From Polaromonas sp. 39-63-25 (GTDB lineage: Bacteria > Pseudomonadota > Gammaproteobacteria > Burkholderiales > Burkholderiaceae_C): a stretch of 64,000 nucleotides of DNA. The position numbers and the translations under genes were made by a program. Numbering within the stretch: position 1 is the first letter of the stretch; each line of letters starts with the position of its first letter. The notes under the pieces were generated by a model, which was not told the DNA's origin, did no database searches, and saw only the letters and a list, made by a program, of their open reading frames with translations. Shown in pieces: positions 52,296-60,078 of this stretch. The stretch spans positions 1 to 64,000 of the forward strand of contig NZ_NCJH01000027.1 in NCBI RefSeq assembly GCF_002278925.1, in the 5' to 3' direction.

Positions 52296-52738
52296 TTTGT
52301 GGCCGCTCCTGTGCGTTTTTGCTGATAGGTCAAAGCCTGGGAAATTCGCTCCAGGTCGCGGATCGGGCACCACTCGAAAAACTGTGGCGCTTCGTCGCCG
52401 AACATCTGTTTGGCGATGCCGTCGGCATAGGTGTCGGGCAGGCGGTCCAGGCTGATCAACTGGGCGCGAATGCGCTTGACCAGCGGCAGCGCATCGGCCT
52501 TTGGTGTGGGCCTGGATGGGCGCTTTGGTTTGGTCGAGGCCTTTGGCTTCCAGCCCTGCTTTTGAAGGTAGGTCAGCACGCGCTGCCGCCCTTCATGCGT
52601 CAGGTTTTTGGAGCTGTCCACACCGCCCTGTGCAACCAGGATGGCGCGGTATTCGTCATCAGGAAGATTCAGTTCCTTCCTGGCGATCTGGATCTTGATG
52701 ACGTCGCTGTTGCGGTGGTCGCGGGCTAGCTTGCTCAT
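52292..52738 (-). CDS. gemA: GemA-family phage regulatory protein (DUF1018)
   Basis: The 148-residue protein matches the gp16/GemA family: the IKIQIARKELNLPDDEYRAIL start and a charged linker at about 60-78. In Mu, gemA lies just before mor, as here, and modulates host gene expression. It overlaps both neighbours by 4 bp. Confidence 0.85.
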   Translation of the reverse strand: MSKLARDHRNSDVIKIQIARKELNLPDDEYRAILVAQGGVDSSKNLTHEGRQRVLTYLQKQGWKPKASTKPKRPSRPTPKADALPLVKRIRAQLISLDRLPDTYADGIAKQMFGDEAPQFFEWCPIRDLERISQALTYQQKRTGAATK

Positions 52739-52986
52739 GGCTCGACAATCTCAAAATTTGCGTGGAAGTTAGCGTTCCCGTAGACGCGCGGGCTGTGACG
52801 GCCACCTTCAAAAATGACCCAATCGCCAGGGCTGATTTTTTGAAAGCCATGCGAGGCGCTGTGCACGCCCCAGGTGGACATTCCAGTAACACCAGAGCTG
52901 ACAACGATGTCGGGCAGATCACCGGGCTGGTGCCATTGCATGGCATGCAAGTCAACGGGCCGGGTGCGGACGGCGATGTAGCTCAT
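52735..52986 (-). CDS. Phage early protein, SH3-like beta-rich
   Basis: This 83-residue beta-rich protein has a GDWVIFEGG turn followed by an FHANFEIVEP tail, similar in outline to small phage proteins ending in FxxxYEPV. Function is unknown. It overlaps its neighbours by 4 bp. Confidence 0.55.
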   Translation of the reverse strand: MSYIAVRTRPVDLHAMQWHQPGDLPDIVVSSGVTGMSTWGVHSASHGFQKISPGDWVIFEGGRHSPRVYGNANFHANFEIVEP

Positions 52987-53288
52987 GACTGAACCTGTGG
53001 CGTGAAGGGACCGAGCAGCTCGCAGCCGTCTTCGAGCAGCGTGATGTGAATGGGGCAGAGGTGCCGGTCTGGCCCCACCTGATGGGTGTGGTCCTGACAC
53101 AGATGTCGGTCACATGTGCGGCCGTTCCCGATGTCCCAATCGCACTGAAAGCGGCTAGGTGCAAGGCACCGCTGCATGGCGGCACCGTCGCTGGTCTGAA
53201 CACCGATGGCTGCGCCGCAGCCTTCGGGCAGCTTGGTGCCGCGCATGTGCACCAGGCTGGTCATTCCCTTGAAGCGGTACCAGGGCAT
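52983..53288 (-). CDS. Cys/His-rich phage protein
   Basis: This 101-residue protein has a zinc-ribbon-like pattern: CDWDIGNGRTCDRHLCQDH and CPIH. It may bind zinc and DNA or protein. No family is recognised. Its start shares a base with the stop of the preceding gene. Confidence 0.55.
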   Translation of the reverse strand: MPWYRFKGMTSLVHMRGTKLPEGCGAAIGVQTSDGAAMQRCLAPSRFQCDWDIGNGRTCDRHLCQDHTHQVGPDRHLCPIHITLLEDGCELLGPFTPQVQS

Positions 53289-53584
53289 TACTGGCTCCCG
53301 GTGCTGAGTCGCGCGGCCCGCGTTTCCACGCCGCGCAGCAGCCGCGCATAAGAATCGTCTGCCGCTGGCTTGCCCTCAGCCTTCGCAATGCCTTGGATCG
53401 CTGCGGTGCAGGCTTTCAGGTACTCCGAATCACTGAGGAAACCGAAGTCCTTGCGGCATGCCCGGTACCGGGTATTTATCACTCGCTGCAAATCGGCTGG
53501 CACCATAAACCAGTGTTTTCGGCACATAAACCGACCGCTGGCTGTGGCGCAGGTGCAGCCGATGGCGTCACAGGCGCGGCTCAT
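53288..53584 (-). CDS. Small Cys-containing phage protein
   Basis: The N-terminus CDAIGCTCATASGRFMCRKHW suggests a treble-clef-like zinc site, followed by a helical domain. It encodes 98 residues. Function is unknown. It starts 4 bp inside the next gene upstream. Confidence 0.55.
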   Translation of the reverse strand: MSRACDAIGCTCATASGRFMCRKHWFMVPADLQRVINTRYRACRKDFGFLSDSEYLKACTAAIQGIAKAEGKPAADDSYARLLRGVETRAARLSTGSQ

Positions 53585-54123
53585 GATTGCCACCCTGCAG
53601 AGCAGAGCCGCGCCTTGGCTATTGCCTGGTCTTCCACCACCAAGATCGATGTGGCGTTGTCCAGGTGAACTTCGGTCACCAAAATATCGGGTCGGCCGCC
53701 GGTCCTGTGAAACAAGTGCGACGTGAGATGCGTCACTCTGCGCGCCGCTATATCGACTGTTCCTCCAGCCTCGCTGAAAGCTGTGAAGGTGGCGAACGGC
53801 TGTGGCTGTGGCACCTTGACCAGGTACTGCCAGATCCCGATGGCGCTGGTGATGGAGAAACCGATCTGCTGCAGCAGAAAGAACCAATGCCCATAGCCGT
53901 TGGCGAAAACGATCCAGCCAGCATTGCTGAAGGCGAACAACACCCAGCCCCAGCCCGCGCGCCGGCCTTTCAAAGCCAGCAGCAGGCTGCCCAGGAGCGC
54001 GCAGACCGCGCTGAACAGCTCAAGCCAGGCATAGGGCGTCTGCATGTGCTCGGCGGCCTTGTTGAGCCACGGCCGCGCGGCCTGGTACAGCTCAAGCCAA
54101 TAGAGGTCGAGCGACAGGCTCAT
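53581..54123 (-). CDS. Phage membrane protein with PnuC-like helices
   Basis: This 180-residue protein has about four hydrophobic segments between residues 38 and 108, followed by a soluble tail with IDNATS-type sequence (VHLDNATSILVVED). The tail could be cytoplasmic. It may be a membrane effector or exclusion protein. Function is inferred only from topology. Confidence 0.5.
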   Translation of the reverse strand: MSLSLDLYWLELYQAARPWLNKAAEHMQTPYAWLELFSAVCALLGSLLLALKGRRAGWGWVLFAFSNAGWIVFANGYGHWFFLLQQIGFSITSAIGIWQYLVKVPQPQPFATFTAFSEAGGTVDIAARRVTHLTSHLFHRTGGRPDILVTEVHLDNATSILVVEDQAIAKARLCSAGWQS

Positions 54124-54449
54124 GCTGTGAGCCTCCCGTAGATGACCAAGTACCAGGGCACCAGCACAAAGACGGCAACAAACGGCAGATCGTCCCGCCT
54201 GAACTTTTCGCGCCAGCCGGTCAACGCAAAGGCGATCGAGAAGATCACCGGCACGATCAGCCAACGTTCATAGCGGCCGTAAAGGATGGGCGCCCAGATG
54301 CAGGAAAGCAGCGCAACGGCGATCAGCAAGCCGAGCGTTCCTCCGATGTCCGAATCATTGAAGGAAACCCAGGCCACCACTGCGAGCATGACAATGCTCA
54401 AGATCAGCGGAAGAACGGTCCACAACTGCAGGGTGATGGTGAAGTTCAT
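54120..54449 (-). CDS. Small phage membrane protein
   Basis: The 109-residue protein is almost entirely hydrophobic with four predicted helices. It forms a pair with the next membrane protein, overlapping it by 4 bp. Function is unknown; it is too early in the operon to be an obvious holin. Confidence 0.5.
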   Translation of the reverse strand: MNFTITLQLWTVLPLILSIVMLAVVAWVSFNDSDIGGTLGLLIAVALLSCIWAPILYGRYERWLIVPVIFSIAFALTGWREKFRRDDLPFVAVFVLVPWYLVIYGRLTA

Positions 54450-54916
54450 GCTGCACCGCCTTCGGTGCGCGCGGCGTGCAGGCGCCAGCGGGTGACGCCG
54501 TGATCGTTACCGCGCGGCAGGGCGTCCACGCTGACCAGGGATGCGCCGTAGAGCTTCTCGCCCAGGCGCTGAGCGGCCTGCTTTTCGCCAGCCGTGCAGC
54601 TGGCCTTCTGGCCGCGCACGGTGCTGGTGAGGTAGGTGCCGCCTGCTGAGCGCACCGTAATGTCTACAGTTTCACCCCAGCCGGCCTTCTGGCCGTGCAC
54701 GGTGCTGTTGACGCCGTCGGCCAGGAACATCTCAGGGATCTGAGCCTCGACCAGCGCACGCAGCAGCGCCAGCGGTATCCCTACAAAGTTCGGCGTCACC
54801 GCGTCGTTGCACATCGGATTGGTGAACGTGTCGCGGAAAGGCTCGCCGCGCTTGGCCTCGGCGGCTTTGAAGTGATCGGCGATCGCCTGGGCAGCGGCGG
54901 TAAATTTGGTGTTCAT
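54446..54916 (-). CDS. Phage early protein
   Basis: This soluble protein of 156 residues has a helical N-terminus and a beta-rich C-terminal part with two related segments (STVHGQKAGW and STVRGQKASC). No family is recognised. Confidence 0.5.
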   Translation of the reverse strand: MNTKFTAAAQAIADHFKAAEAKRGEPFRDTFTNPMCNDAVTPNFVGIPLALLRALVEAQIPEMFLADGVNSTVHGQKAGWGETVDITVRSAGGTYLTSTVRGQKASCTAGEKQAAQRLGEKLYGASLVSVDALPRGNDHGVTRWRLHAARTEGGAA

Positions 54917-55019
54917 AAGACAGCCTTTAAAGCGGTTTAAAAGGCCCCAGGGCCGAAGCCCTGGGGCGGGAAGATCAGCCGGTTGCGGTTTCCAGGCCGC
55001 TGGCGTGATCAAGGAAACA

Positions 55020-55100
55020 TCAGTCGAAACGGGTCATGAGCCAGGACAGGAAGCCGATTAACACGATCAGCGCCAGGCCTTCGATCAATCCAGCGTCCAT
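55020..55100 (-). CDS. 26-residue single-helix membrane peptide
   Basis: This tiny frame reads MDAGLIEGLALIVLIGFLSW then ends MTRFD: one transmembrane helix with a short charged end. It fills the gap between two phage genes with consistent direction. It is too short for automatic calling. Confidence 0.4.
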   Translation of the reverse strand: MDAGLIEGLALIVLIGFLSWLMTRFD

Positions 55101-55112
55101 ATCAGCGTCCTT

Positions 55113-55319
55113 TCAGATATCGGTCGGGCCGATCTGGAGCAGCTCGCGGCGCTGCTGAGCAGTCGGCTCGGCCTGCTGGTAACGCCAGGCAGCCAGGTGT
55201 GTGGGGCAGCGGCTGCAAACGCCAGTGCCGTCGCGGTGGTTGACACCGAGCCAGCTGCAGCCGCCAGGGCAGGCGCGCAGGTCTGTGCAGCCGCAGCTGG
55301 TGCAGGTGGTGGCGTTCAT
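55113..55319 (-). CDS. Cys-rich phage zinc-ribbon-like protein
   Basis: The 68-residue protein has CTSCGCTDLRACPGGCSW and CSRC, a likely zinc-binding pattern seen in small phage proteins. It overlaps the next gene by 4 bp. Confidence 0.55.
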   Translation of the reverse strand: MNATTCTSCGCTDLRACPGGCSWLGVNHRDGTGVCSRCPTHLAAWRYQQAEPTAQQRRELLQIGPTDI

Positions 55320-55564
55320 GCTCGACCCGCCTGAACTTCGCGCATGAAGGCCGCCACTTCCTTGTGAAGGCCGTCCAGCATCTGCACGCCTGCGGTCTCC
55401 GACATGGTCGGTGCGGCGATGGTGTGCAGCTGCATGTTGAGCACGGCACCGGCGCCTGCATAGAACATGCGCTTGCTCTTGCGCAGCTGCACCTGGGACG
55501 CGTTCGCCGGCATGGCCGCCTTGAGCAGCAGCTCGTACTGCTCGGCTATGGTGTTGAAGCTCAT
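55316..55564 (-). CDS. Phage helical protein
   Basis: This 82-residue protein is helical with many Ala, Gln and Leu residues and no cysteines. It has no recognised family. Overlaps its neighbours by 4 bp. Confidence 0.5.
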   Translation of the reverse strand: MSFNTIAEQYELLLKAAMPANASQVQLRKSKRMFYAGAGAVLNMQLHTIAAPTMSETAGVQMLDGLHKEVAAFMREVQAGRA

Positions 55565-55824
55565 ACGTCCCTCCGGTCAGCGTGTTTGAACTCGTGTGTG
55601 TCACAAACGCTGGTGCGTCCGACCGGCATGGTGTGACGCCTGCAGCGGCTGTTCGATGTCTCGAAATAGACGCCCTTCGCACCCTCGCGGTCTTCGTGGT
55701 CGCAGAGGTAGAAGCCGCAGTTTTTGCAGGCCGGCTGGGGCAGCGGCTTGGCGGGCTTCCGGTAGTTGACCGATGCGCGCAGGTTCGCCAGGTTGATGGC
55801 GGCCGTTGATTTGCCCGCGCTCAT
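55561..55824 (-). CDS. Cys-rich phage protein
   Basis: The 87-residue protein has a CKNCGFYLCDHED motif and later CRRH and CDTHEF, a likely zinc site. It starts 4 bp inside the DUF3164 gene. Confidence 0.5.
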   Translation of the reverse strand: MSAGKSTAAINLANLRASVNYRKPAKPLPQPACKNCGFYLCDHEDREGAKGVYFETSNSRCRRHTMPVGRTSVCDTHEFKHADRRDV

Positions 55825-56441
55825 ATAGCCGCCACGTCCAGGCTGATGGGGAAGTATTCGCCCGTGGTGGCATCGCGCTTGTAAAAGCGGATGTAGGGCT
55901 TGGTGCTGGCCACGCGCATGCTGTCGCCGATTGCCTGCATCGCCAGTAGCCACTTTTCGTCGGTGATCTCCAGGCGGCGCAGGCCCAGCACGCGGCCGGT
56001 GCTGATCTTGCCCTGCTGGTCCACCTGAAAGGCGTTGTTGACCAGCACCTTGATGTTCGCGTTGCTGCCCTTGCTCCAGCCGTGGATGCATTCGTCGATC
56101 AGCGCCTTGGCGGCCTGCAGGCGCTCATCAAAGGTGATGGTCTCCTGCATCTGGCGAATGATCTTGTACTCGCCATCGAAGTTGATCAGTGTGACGTTGC
56201 CCTTTTTGCCGCCGTGCTGCACGTCATAGTTCGCCAGGCTTTTGTCGATGAAGTCGGAGATGGCCTGCATCGCCGTGGTTTTGAAGGCCATCAAGCGGGC
56301 ACTTTCCTGCTCGGCCTGCCGGCAGATCTCGCCCACCACCTGGTGGCGCAGCTTGTCGATTTCCTTGATCTTGCTGACCGGGATCAGGCTGCCGCTGGCG
56401 TCCTTCCAGTAGCCAGGGTGCGCGGTTTGTTGTTCATTCAT
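55821..56441 (-). CDS. DUF3164 family phage protein
   Basis: This 206-residue protein matches DUF3164, a conserved early protein of Mu-like phages: the HPGYWKDASGSLIPVSKIK start, a long helical middle and a C-terminal part ending YFPISLDVAAI. Its role is not known. It shares 4-bp overlaps with both neighbours. Confidence 0.8.
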   Translation of the reverse strand: MNEQQTAHPGYWKDASGSLIPVSKIKEIDKLRHQVVGEICRQAEQESARLMAFKTTAMQAISDFIDKSLANYDVQHGGKKGNVTLINFDGEYKIIRQMQETITFDERLQAAKALIDECIHGWSKGSNANIKVLVNNAFQVDQQGKISTGRVLGLRRLEITDEKWLLAMQAIGDSMRVASTKPYIRFYKRDATTGEYFPISLDVAAI

Positions 56442-56821
56442 TTGGAAACTCCTGCAGTGGTTGATTTTTTGGAAGGGCTGGGGACGCCCATTTCGATATA
56501 GAGGTCGGGGGCAAAGCGGCCCTTCATGGCGGCCACTTGGTCCACCGTGGTGCTGGCGCGCTCCAGGAGAAAGACGCAGGTGTCGTCAAACTCCTTTTGT
56601 GTGGCGGCCATGTAGTAGCCGCTGGCCGGGTAGCCGCAGACGCGGTGCTGGTCCATGCGCAGTTCAACAATGAAGTCGCGCACCGCCCGCTCCAGCGCCG
56701 GCTGGTTGGTGGCCTGGCCCGTGATGCGGGCGACCAGGTCGCGGCCGTGGATGCCGTTCTCGCGGCCGACATGGCGCTGCAGCTCGGCAAGCACCTGTTC
56801 CTTGTTGATTTGCAGTTGCAT
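56438..56821 (-). CDS. Phage winged-helix-like protein
   Basis: A 127-residue protein, helix-rich with a probable winged-helix region (residues 15-70) and a LYIEMGVPSPSKK end. AGGAG precedes the ATG. No family is assigned. Confidence 0.5.
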   Translation of the reverse strand: MQLQINKEQVLAELQRHVGRENGIHGRDLVARITGQATNQPALERAVRDFIVELRMDQHRVCGYPASGYYMAATQKEFDDTCVFLLERASTTVDQVAAMKGRFAPDLYIEMGVPSPSKKSTTAGVSK

Positions 56822-56833
56822 GGATGGCTCCTG

Positions 56834-57139
56834 TTACTGGCGGGTGGTCGGGGCTGGCGGATAGTCGGCCTGGCCGGGTGCCGGCACGGTGGTGCGCGCG
56901 GGCCGCTGGCTCTGCAGCAGCATCTGGCCGAACACGATGGCCCCGCCCAGCTCCAGCAGCGAGGTGCCGACCTTTTCAAGCTGACCGTGCGCCTGGCCCA
57001 GCTTCATGTAGGCGCTAAACAGCGCGTCAAGCTGCACCAGGGCCGGCAGATCCTTGAGCAGCTCTTCCACCCGCGCGGCGGCTTCGACAACCCGCGCCAT
57101 CGACGCGGCCATGTCCTGGTCGTTGTGCTGGGTGTTCAT
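56834..57139 (-). CDS. Phage helical protein
   Basis: A 101-residue protein with coiled-coil-like helices (MAASMARVVEAAARVEELLK) and a polar tail. Unknown family. It overlaps the next gene upstream by 4 bp. Confidence 0.5.
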   Translation of the reverse strand: MNTQHNDQDMAASMARVVEAAARVEELLKDLPALVQLDALFSAYMKLGQAHGQLEKVGTSLLELGGAIVFGQMLLQSQRPARTTVPAPGQADYPPAPTTRQ

Positions 57140-57435
57140 GCCAGTGCTCCTGGTTGACCGGCAATCGCCAGGTCGGGCAGCAACATGCAGTCGGACGTGA
57201 AGGCATAAATGCGCTTGCTGGCTTTTTCGTCCTGTTCGTCCTGTTCGTCTTCGCCTCCCTGGTTGCGGCTGTCCAGGAAGCCGCCAGCCTCCAGGGCGTC
57301 CACGGCCTGCTGCACCTCATACGGCTGGAAGGTGGGCCGCCAGTGATGCGTGAGCATGGCGACCGTCCACCAGCCGCCATCGCGCTGCAGCATCAGCCAG
57401 AGCGCGCGGGTGTCTTGAGTGATTGCGTTACCCAT
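57136..57435 (-). CDS. Phage protein with winged-helix-like N-terminus
   Basis: This 99-residue protein has a WWTVAMLTHHW and VQQAVDALEAGGFLDSR winged-helix-like part, then an acidic GGEDEQDEQDEK stretch. It may be a small DNA-binding regulator. The stop overlaps the downstream gene. Confidence 0.5.
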   Translation of the reverse strand: MGNAITQDTRALWLMLQRDGGWWTVAMLTHHWRPTFQPYEVQQAVDALEAGGFLDSRNQGGEDEQDEQDEKASKRIYAFTSDCMLLPDLAIAGQPGALA

Positions 57436-57904
57436 GAATGACCTTTCCTGGAATGAAGGGCCGGGCGCGGCCGGCCTCGATGCTTGGGCAGTTGGCGAAG
57501 TCCATCGCGCCGTCGCGGCACGGCGTTGGTGGCGGCGGCTGGTAGGGGTCGCCCTGCATGACGTAGGTGCGGCGCGGCGGCGTGACGCATGCCTGCTCGG
57601 CCGCAGGCGGCGCCGGCTCCTGGTCGATGCTTTGGCTTGGCTGGCCCGCCTTGTAGTACACGGTGCCCTCGTCACACTCGCGCCAGACAATGCCCGCGTC
57701 CCGCATGTAGCCCAGCCGGGAACGCAGCCACTCCGGGTTGGGCGTGTGGCCGGCCGGGCCGTTGCTGCGGAAGCGCGCCGATTCCTTGAACACTTCGTGC
57801 AGCTGCTCGAAGGTGCGGCGGCCGTGCTCTTTCAGGTGCGCCAGGATGGCCTGGCTTTGCGGGCTGAGCCTGGCGCCCTTGGGTGCTGATTTTTTGAATT
57901 GCAT
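57428..57904 (-). CDS. Phage winged-helix protein with Pro-rich tail
   Basis: This protein of 158 residues has an N-terminal winged-helix-like domain (SQAILAHLKEHGRRTFEQLHE and LRSRLGYMRDAGIV) and a Pro-rich tail. A regulatory role is plausible but not shown. Confidence 0.5.
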   Translation of the reverse strand: MQFKKSAPKGARLSPQSQAILAHLKEHGRRTFEQLHEVFKESARFRSNGPAGHTPNPEWLRSRLGYMRDAGIVWRECDEGTVYYKAGQPSQSIDQEPAPPAAEQACVTPPRRTYVMQGDPYQPPPPTPCRDGAMDFANCPSIEAGRARPFIPGKVIHG

Positions 57905-57906
57905 GA

Positions 57907-58134
57907 TCAGGCCCCCCTTGCGCACATCTGCTGGCCGGCCTTCATGCCCTGCATGAAAGCGCTGTCCAGCTGGGCGTCGATAGAGACCAGCATGGCGATG
58001 GCCGTCGCCGCGCCCAGCACCATCAAGGCCACAGCCATGAACAGCGCCAGCCAGCGCAAAAAGCGCAACAGCCGCTTGCGCCGGGACGGCACAGTCGGAA
58101 TCACGACGCCTGGATAAAAAGCGTGCCGGTTCAT
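57907..58134 (-). CDS. Phage single-pass membrane protein
   Basis: A 75-residue protein: a basic N-terminus, one hydrophobic helix (about residues 28-50) and a short C-terminal part. Its start overlaps the preceding gene by 4 bp. Confidence 0.5.
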   Translation of the reverse strand: MNRHAFYPGVVIPTVPSRRKRLLRFLRWLALFMAVALMVLGAATAIAMLVSIDAQLDSAFMQGMKAGQQMCARGA

Positions 58135-58265
58135 GATTGGCCACCGTGGAAGGTCAGGAAGTCCAGGCGCGCATCGAAGACGGCGATCTTGCGAGTGACG
58201 CCATAAAAGCGCTGCAGGCGGCGAGCCCTGCGTTTGATCCAGCCGAGACGTTTGGCCTGGCTCAT
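58131..58265 (-). CDS. Small basic phage protein
   Basis: A 44-residue, strongly basic protein (KRLGWIKRRARRLQRFY) that may bind DNA or RNA. It was too short for an independent frame call but overlaps its neighbours by 4 bp each side. Confidence 0.45.
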   Translation of the reverse strand: MSQAKRLGWIKRRARRLQRFYGVTRKIAVFDARLDFLTFHGGQS

Positions 58266-58615
58266 GTCATGTCCTTTCGGTTCGGGCAGGTTTTGCAGGC
58301 GCGGCCCAGGGCGGCGCGCATGGGGTTGGTGAAGGCCTGGGGAAGCGCCTGGTTGTCCTGGCAGCTGCGCTTGCTCAAGGTGCCCATCACGGGGCACCGC
58401 ACTGTCTCGGCCATGAACTGGCCGCGTATGCGCTGCTCCATCGTCTCGACGTTGCCGGGGTATTTGTCCCGCAGCAGCGTGCTGATCACGGCCGAGCTGA
58501 CGTGCAGTTCGGCGGCAACCTTGACTTGAGAGTTGAAGCGCTTCACTGCGGCCTGCAGCGCGGCCTTCACGTCGGCCGGTAAAACGCTTTGAAGGCGTGG
58601 GCTATTCAAGGCCAT
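58262..58615 (-). CDS. Phage helix-turn-helix protein
   Basis: The first 65 residues include a helix-turn-helix (QVKVAAELHVSSAVISTLLRDKYP). Later cysteines CKTCPN may form a zinc site. It has 117 residues. It resembles the small transcription factors in Mu-like early regions. Confidence 0.6.
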   Translation of the reverse strand: MALNSPRLQSVLPADVKAALQAAVKRFNSQVKVAAELHVSSAVISTLLRDKYPGNVETMEQRIRGQFMAETVRCPVMGTLSKRSCQDNQALPQAFTNPMRAALGRACKTCPNRKDMT

Positions 58616-59240
58616 CGCAAACCTCCTGCGGTGTTTCCAGGTTGGCGAACTCGCCGGTGTTGCGGTCGAAGACCACCTTGCGGCGCGTGATGGCCGGCGC
58701 GTGCGGGCCGGTGTTCTTTGCCAGGCGGTGCTTGGCAGGTGTGCCGGGCTTGGCCGCGCGCACCGTGGAAAGGTAGCCAGCGCGCGCCATGTGGGCGACA
58801 TAGCTCTTGGCGGTGGATGGCTTGACCACCAGGGTGCCCAGCGTGGCCGCCTTGGCAATGTCGGTGTAGTCGAAGGTGGACAGCACCTTCATGGCGCGCC
58901 ACATCGCCTCGTTACCTTCGCCCTGGGTGACCTTTTCGCCCTTGGTGCTGACGCGCGGGGCATCGCCCTGGACCTTTGCCAGCACGAACTGGATGGGCTT
59001 GCCCATGACGCCCTTGCTGACGCCGGTACCGCCTACCCGCTTGAGGTAGCCGGCCTTCTCCAGATCGTCAAAGTAGTCATCGACCAGCGTCCAGCTGACC
59101 ATCGGGTTGCAGTGGTCCTGGACGGACGTCTTGTCGAAGCGCACACCAGGCGCCCGGCTGAGCAGCAGCATGGCTTCCCACACCCGCTCACGCGGCGTTT
59201 TAAGCGCGCGTAACTCCACGTTGATGGACTTGCGGCTCAT
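58602..59240 (-). CDS. Phage protein with two winged-helix-like domains
   Basis: This protein of 212 residues seems to carry two winged-helix-like modules (about 15-85 and 95-160), each with a YLKRV or YLSTV wing. It starts 4 bp inside the B gene. It could act in replication or regulation. Confidence 0.55.
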   Translation of the reverse strand: MSRKSINVELRALKTPRERVWEAMLLLSRAPGVRFDKTSVQDHCNPMVSWTLVDDYFDDLEKAGYLKRVGGTGVSKGVMGKPIQFVLAKVQGDAPRVSTKGEKVTQGEGNEAMWRAMKVLSTFDYTDIAKAATLGTLVVKPSTAKSYVAHMARAGYLSTVRAAKPGTPAKHRLAKNTGPHAPAITRRKVVFDRNTGEFANLETPQEVCDGLE

Positions 59241-59992
59241 CGTGCCCCCTTGCCGCTGCGGGTGCCCAGCATCGCCAGCAGGGGCGTGTCGGTGCCGGCG
59301 CGCTTGCACTCTTCGCGCAAGGCCTTGAGTTCGTTGTAAACGCGCCGTGCCACCCCGCCCGTTTTGGTCACCAGGGCGTCGATCACGTCCTGGGTGAACT
59401 TCAGTTCGCCAGCATGGTGGGCGGCCAGTTTCTTGACGTCCAGGGCGTCGCAGGGCTGGGCTTCCTTCCAGACCAGCACCCGGTCATGGAAGCGCTCATG
59501 CCGCGAGAGCAGCTTGCGCTTCAAGTCCTGCTCACCGATCAGAAAGATCGGGATCGTGGTGTTGTCATGGATGGTGCGGATGAAGTCGATGGTTGACTTC
59601 TCGGCGATGTAGTCCACCTCATCAAGCACCAGGGGGCGGCCCAACTGCTGCAAGCGCTTGACGATCTGGTCGTACAGCATGGAGACCGGCCACTGGCTTT
59701 TTGTCTGGATGCCCAGCTCCAGGCACAGCAGCTGCGCCAGCGTCTTGGTGGTGTCGAACATGCGGATCGACACGAACACCGCGTTGCGGCCCTGCGGGTG
59801 CGCCAGGTACATGGCCGCCTGCGTCTTGCCGAAGCCGGGCGGGCCGTACAGCACCGCCATGTGCGGCGCGCCGAGGTCGTCCACATCGGTCACCTGGTTG
59901 ATCGCCTCGATGGCGAAGGCCACGTTGGTGAGCTTGGCGACTTGCTGACCTGGTTGAAACAGGTCGGATTGATCATTGCTTTTGTTTGACAT
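59237..59992 (-). CDS. B: MuB-like transposition ATPase
   Basis: This AAA ATPase of 251 residues has Walker A GPPGFGKT (50-57) and Walker B LVLDE (121-125). In Mu, B binds DNA, picks the target and stimulates A. It is downstream of A after an 86-bp gap. It may also confer target immunity. Confidence 0.85.
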   Translation of the reverse strand: MSNKSNDQSDLFQPGQQVAKLTNVAFAIEAINQVTDVDDLGAPHMAVLYGPPGFGKTQAAMYLAHPQGRNAVFVSIRMFDTTKTLAQLLCLELGIQTKSQWPVSMLYDQIVKRLQQLGRPLVLDEVDYIAEKSTIDFIRTIHDNTTIPIFLIGEQDLKRKLLSRHERFHDRVLVWKEAQPCDALDVKKLAAHHAGELKFTQDVIDALVTKTGGVARRVYNELKALREECKRAGTDTPLLAMLGTRSGKGAR

Positions 59993-60040
59993 ACACTTTC
60001 TCCGTCTTTACTGATTGCTGGTTGAGACACTTCCTCTGGA

Positions 60041-60077
60041 GCCCGCCCGCGTGACAGCGCTGGTGGGCTTTCTTTTT
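60041..60077 (+). terminator. Plus-strand terminator between A and B
   Basis: GCCCGCC and GGTGGGC make a 7-bp stem (one G-U pair) followed by TTTCTTTTT on the plus strand. The A and B genes run the other way, so it would stop antisense transcription. Confidence 0.35.
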
Positions 60078-60078
60078 G

